From Ignavibacteriaceae bacterium (GTDB lineage Bacteria > Bacteroidota > Ignavibacteria > Ignavibacteriales > Ignavibacteriaceae), in the NCBI GenBank assembly GCA_025449775.1, contig JANWIS010000057.1, forward strand, positions 1 to 7,442: a stretch of DNA of 7,442 bases. Reading direction: 5' to 3'. Of this stretch, positions 6,952 to 7,442 are shown piece after piece; within the stretch, counting starts at the first letter, position 1, and the number at the start of each line of letters is the position of its first letter. The position numbers and the translations under genes are program-made. Below the pieces are notes generated by a model. The model had not been told where the DNA came from and searched no databases. It was given only the letters and a program-made list of their open reading frames with translations.

Positions 6952-7442
6952 TTGTCCGAAGATATCAGTTACAAGCACAAAAGCGTTTTTAATTACGAAG
7001 CTGACAGGCAGAGAAAATATAAGGCTGTAATTATTTTTATTTTATGCCTTCTCATTTTTTCAATCACAGCTATGGGATTTACAGACTGGCTCTCTTCTCT
7101 TACAAGTTCTTTCCTGGAACAAAATCTCGGGTTTACAAATAAATGGACTAAATATTATGGTCCTGACTGGTTCGTCCATTTGAATGGTGATATTTCTGCT
7201 TTGGGTGGTTTCCCATTGCTATCTATTTTTCTTTTGTTAACACTCATATACTATAAGGTTAAAAAGGAAAGCAGAAGATTATGGAGATTATTTTTTGTTG
7301 TAACCGGTGGAGGACTTTTAACTTTGGGAGCGAAATCAATTTTTGGAGATGGCTTACCTGATGATCTGCTCGGAATACTTTTTAATTCAATTGAACCGTC
7401 CCCGAGCGGACATACAGCGATGGGAACTATTTTTTATGCTTC
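6952..7442 (+). CDS. PAP2-superfamily membrane phosphatase, N-terminal part (3' end outside window)
   Basis: The frame stays open from TTG 6952 to the right edge, giving 163 residues. Hydrophobic segments lie at about 23-41, 85-100 and 111-127, with a loop at 45-80 (SFLEQ, KYYGPDWF) that is probably extracytoplasmic. Motif 2 of the PAP2 (type 2 phosphatidic acid phosphatase) superfamily is intact as SPSGHTAMG (150-158), with His154 as the expected general acid. Motif 1, normally K-x6-R-P, reads KSIFGDGLP (128-136): the Lys and Pro are present but the Arg is replaced by Leu135, and the other commonly seen Arg is Asp133. Motif 3, with the nucleophilic His, lies beyond the window. PAP2 enzymes remove phosphate from lipids such as phosphatidate or undecaprenyl pyrophosphate at the membrane. 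The altered motif makes activity uncertain. It probably shares a transcript with the acidic-protein gene upstream. Confidence 0.82.
   Translation, partial: MSEDISYKHKSVFNYEADRQRKYKAVIIFILCLLIFSITAMGFTDWLSSLTSSFLEQNLGFTNKWTKYYGPDWFVHLNGDISALGGFPLLSIFLLLTLIYYKVKKESRRLWRLFFVVTGGGLLTLGAKSIFGDGLPDDLLGILFNSIEPSPSGHTAMGTIFYA

Overview
The window is AT-rich DNA from what looks like a Gram-negative bacterium. The sequence shows secreted proteins with Sec signals ending in FAQ, a lipoprotein whose C-terminal thioredoxin domain follows a helical repeat region, and a probable outer-membrane protein ending in phenylalanine. Together with low GC, this suggests the Bacteroidota/Ignavibacteria (FCB) group. 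Several genes have clear Shine-Dalgarno sites (GGAGG, GGAG, AGAGG), which fits Ignavibacteria better than typical Bacteroidetes. The taxonomic placement is inference only. I see no RNA gene, CRISPR array, insertion sequence or phage gene.

Layout from left to right. The 3' end of a beta-carbonic anhydrase gene overlaps a DinB-like DUF1569 gene by four bases (1-637, plus). A membrane-anchored PP2C/SpoIIE-type serine phosphatase follows (745-1860, plus). Next is an exported DUF2279 protein with a likely GTG start at 2042 and a hairpin terminator running into its stop codon (2042-3109, plus). A YitT/DUF2179 membrane protein follows (3200-4150, plus). It converges on a long lipoprotein gene on the minus strand (6073 down to 4187) with helical repeats and a TlpA/ResA-type thioredoxin domain. 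A divergent intergenic region (6074-6310) separates that gene from a small secreted acidic protein built from an internal duplication (6311-6889, plus). A PAP2-superfamily phosphatase gene starts at a TTG codon (6952) and runs off the right edge.

The genes do not form one recognisable pathway. The carbonic anhydrase and DUF1569 genes are probably translationally coupled. The acidic protein and PAP2 genes may be co-transcribed (62 bp gap, no visible terminator). The others look like single housekeeping or envelope genes. Most products act at the envelope: DUF2279, YitT, the thioredoxin lipoprotein, the acidic secreted protein and PAP2. I found no convincing new multi-gene system. The points most worth a second look are the duplicated acidic protein, the altered PAP2 motif 1 and the terminator that overlaps coding sequence.
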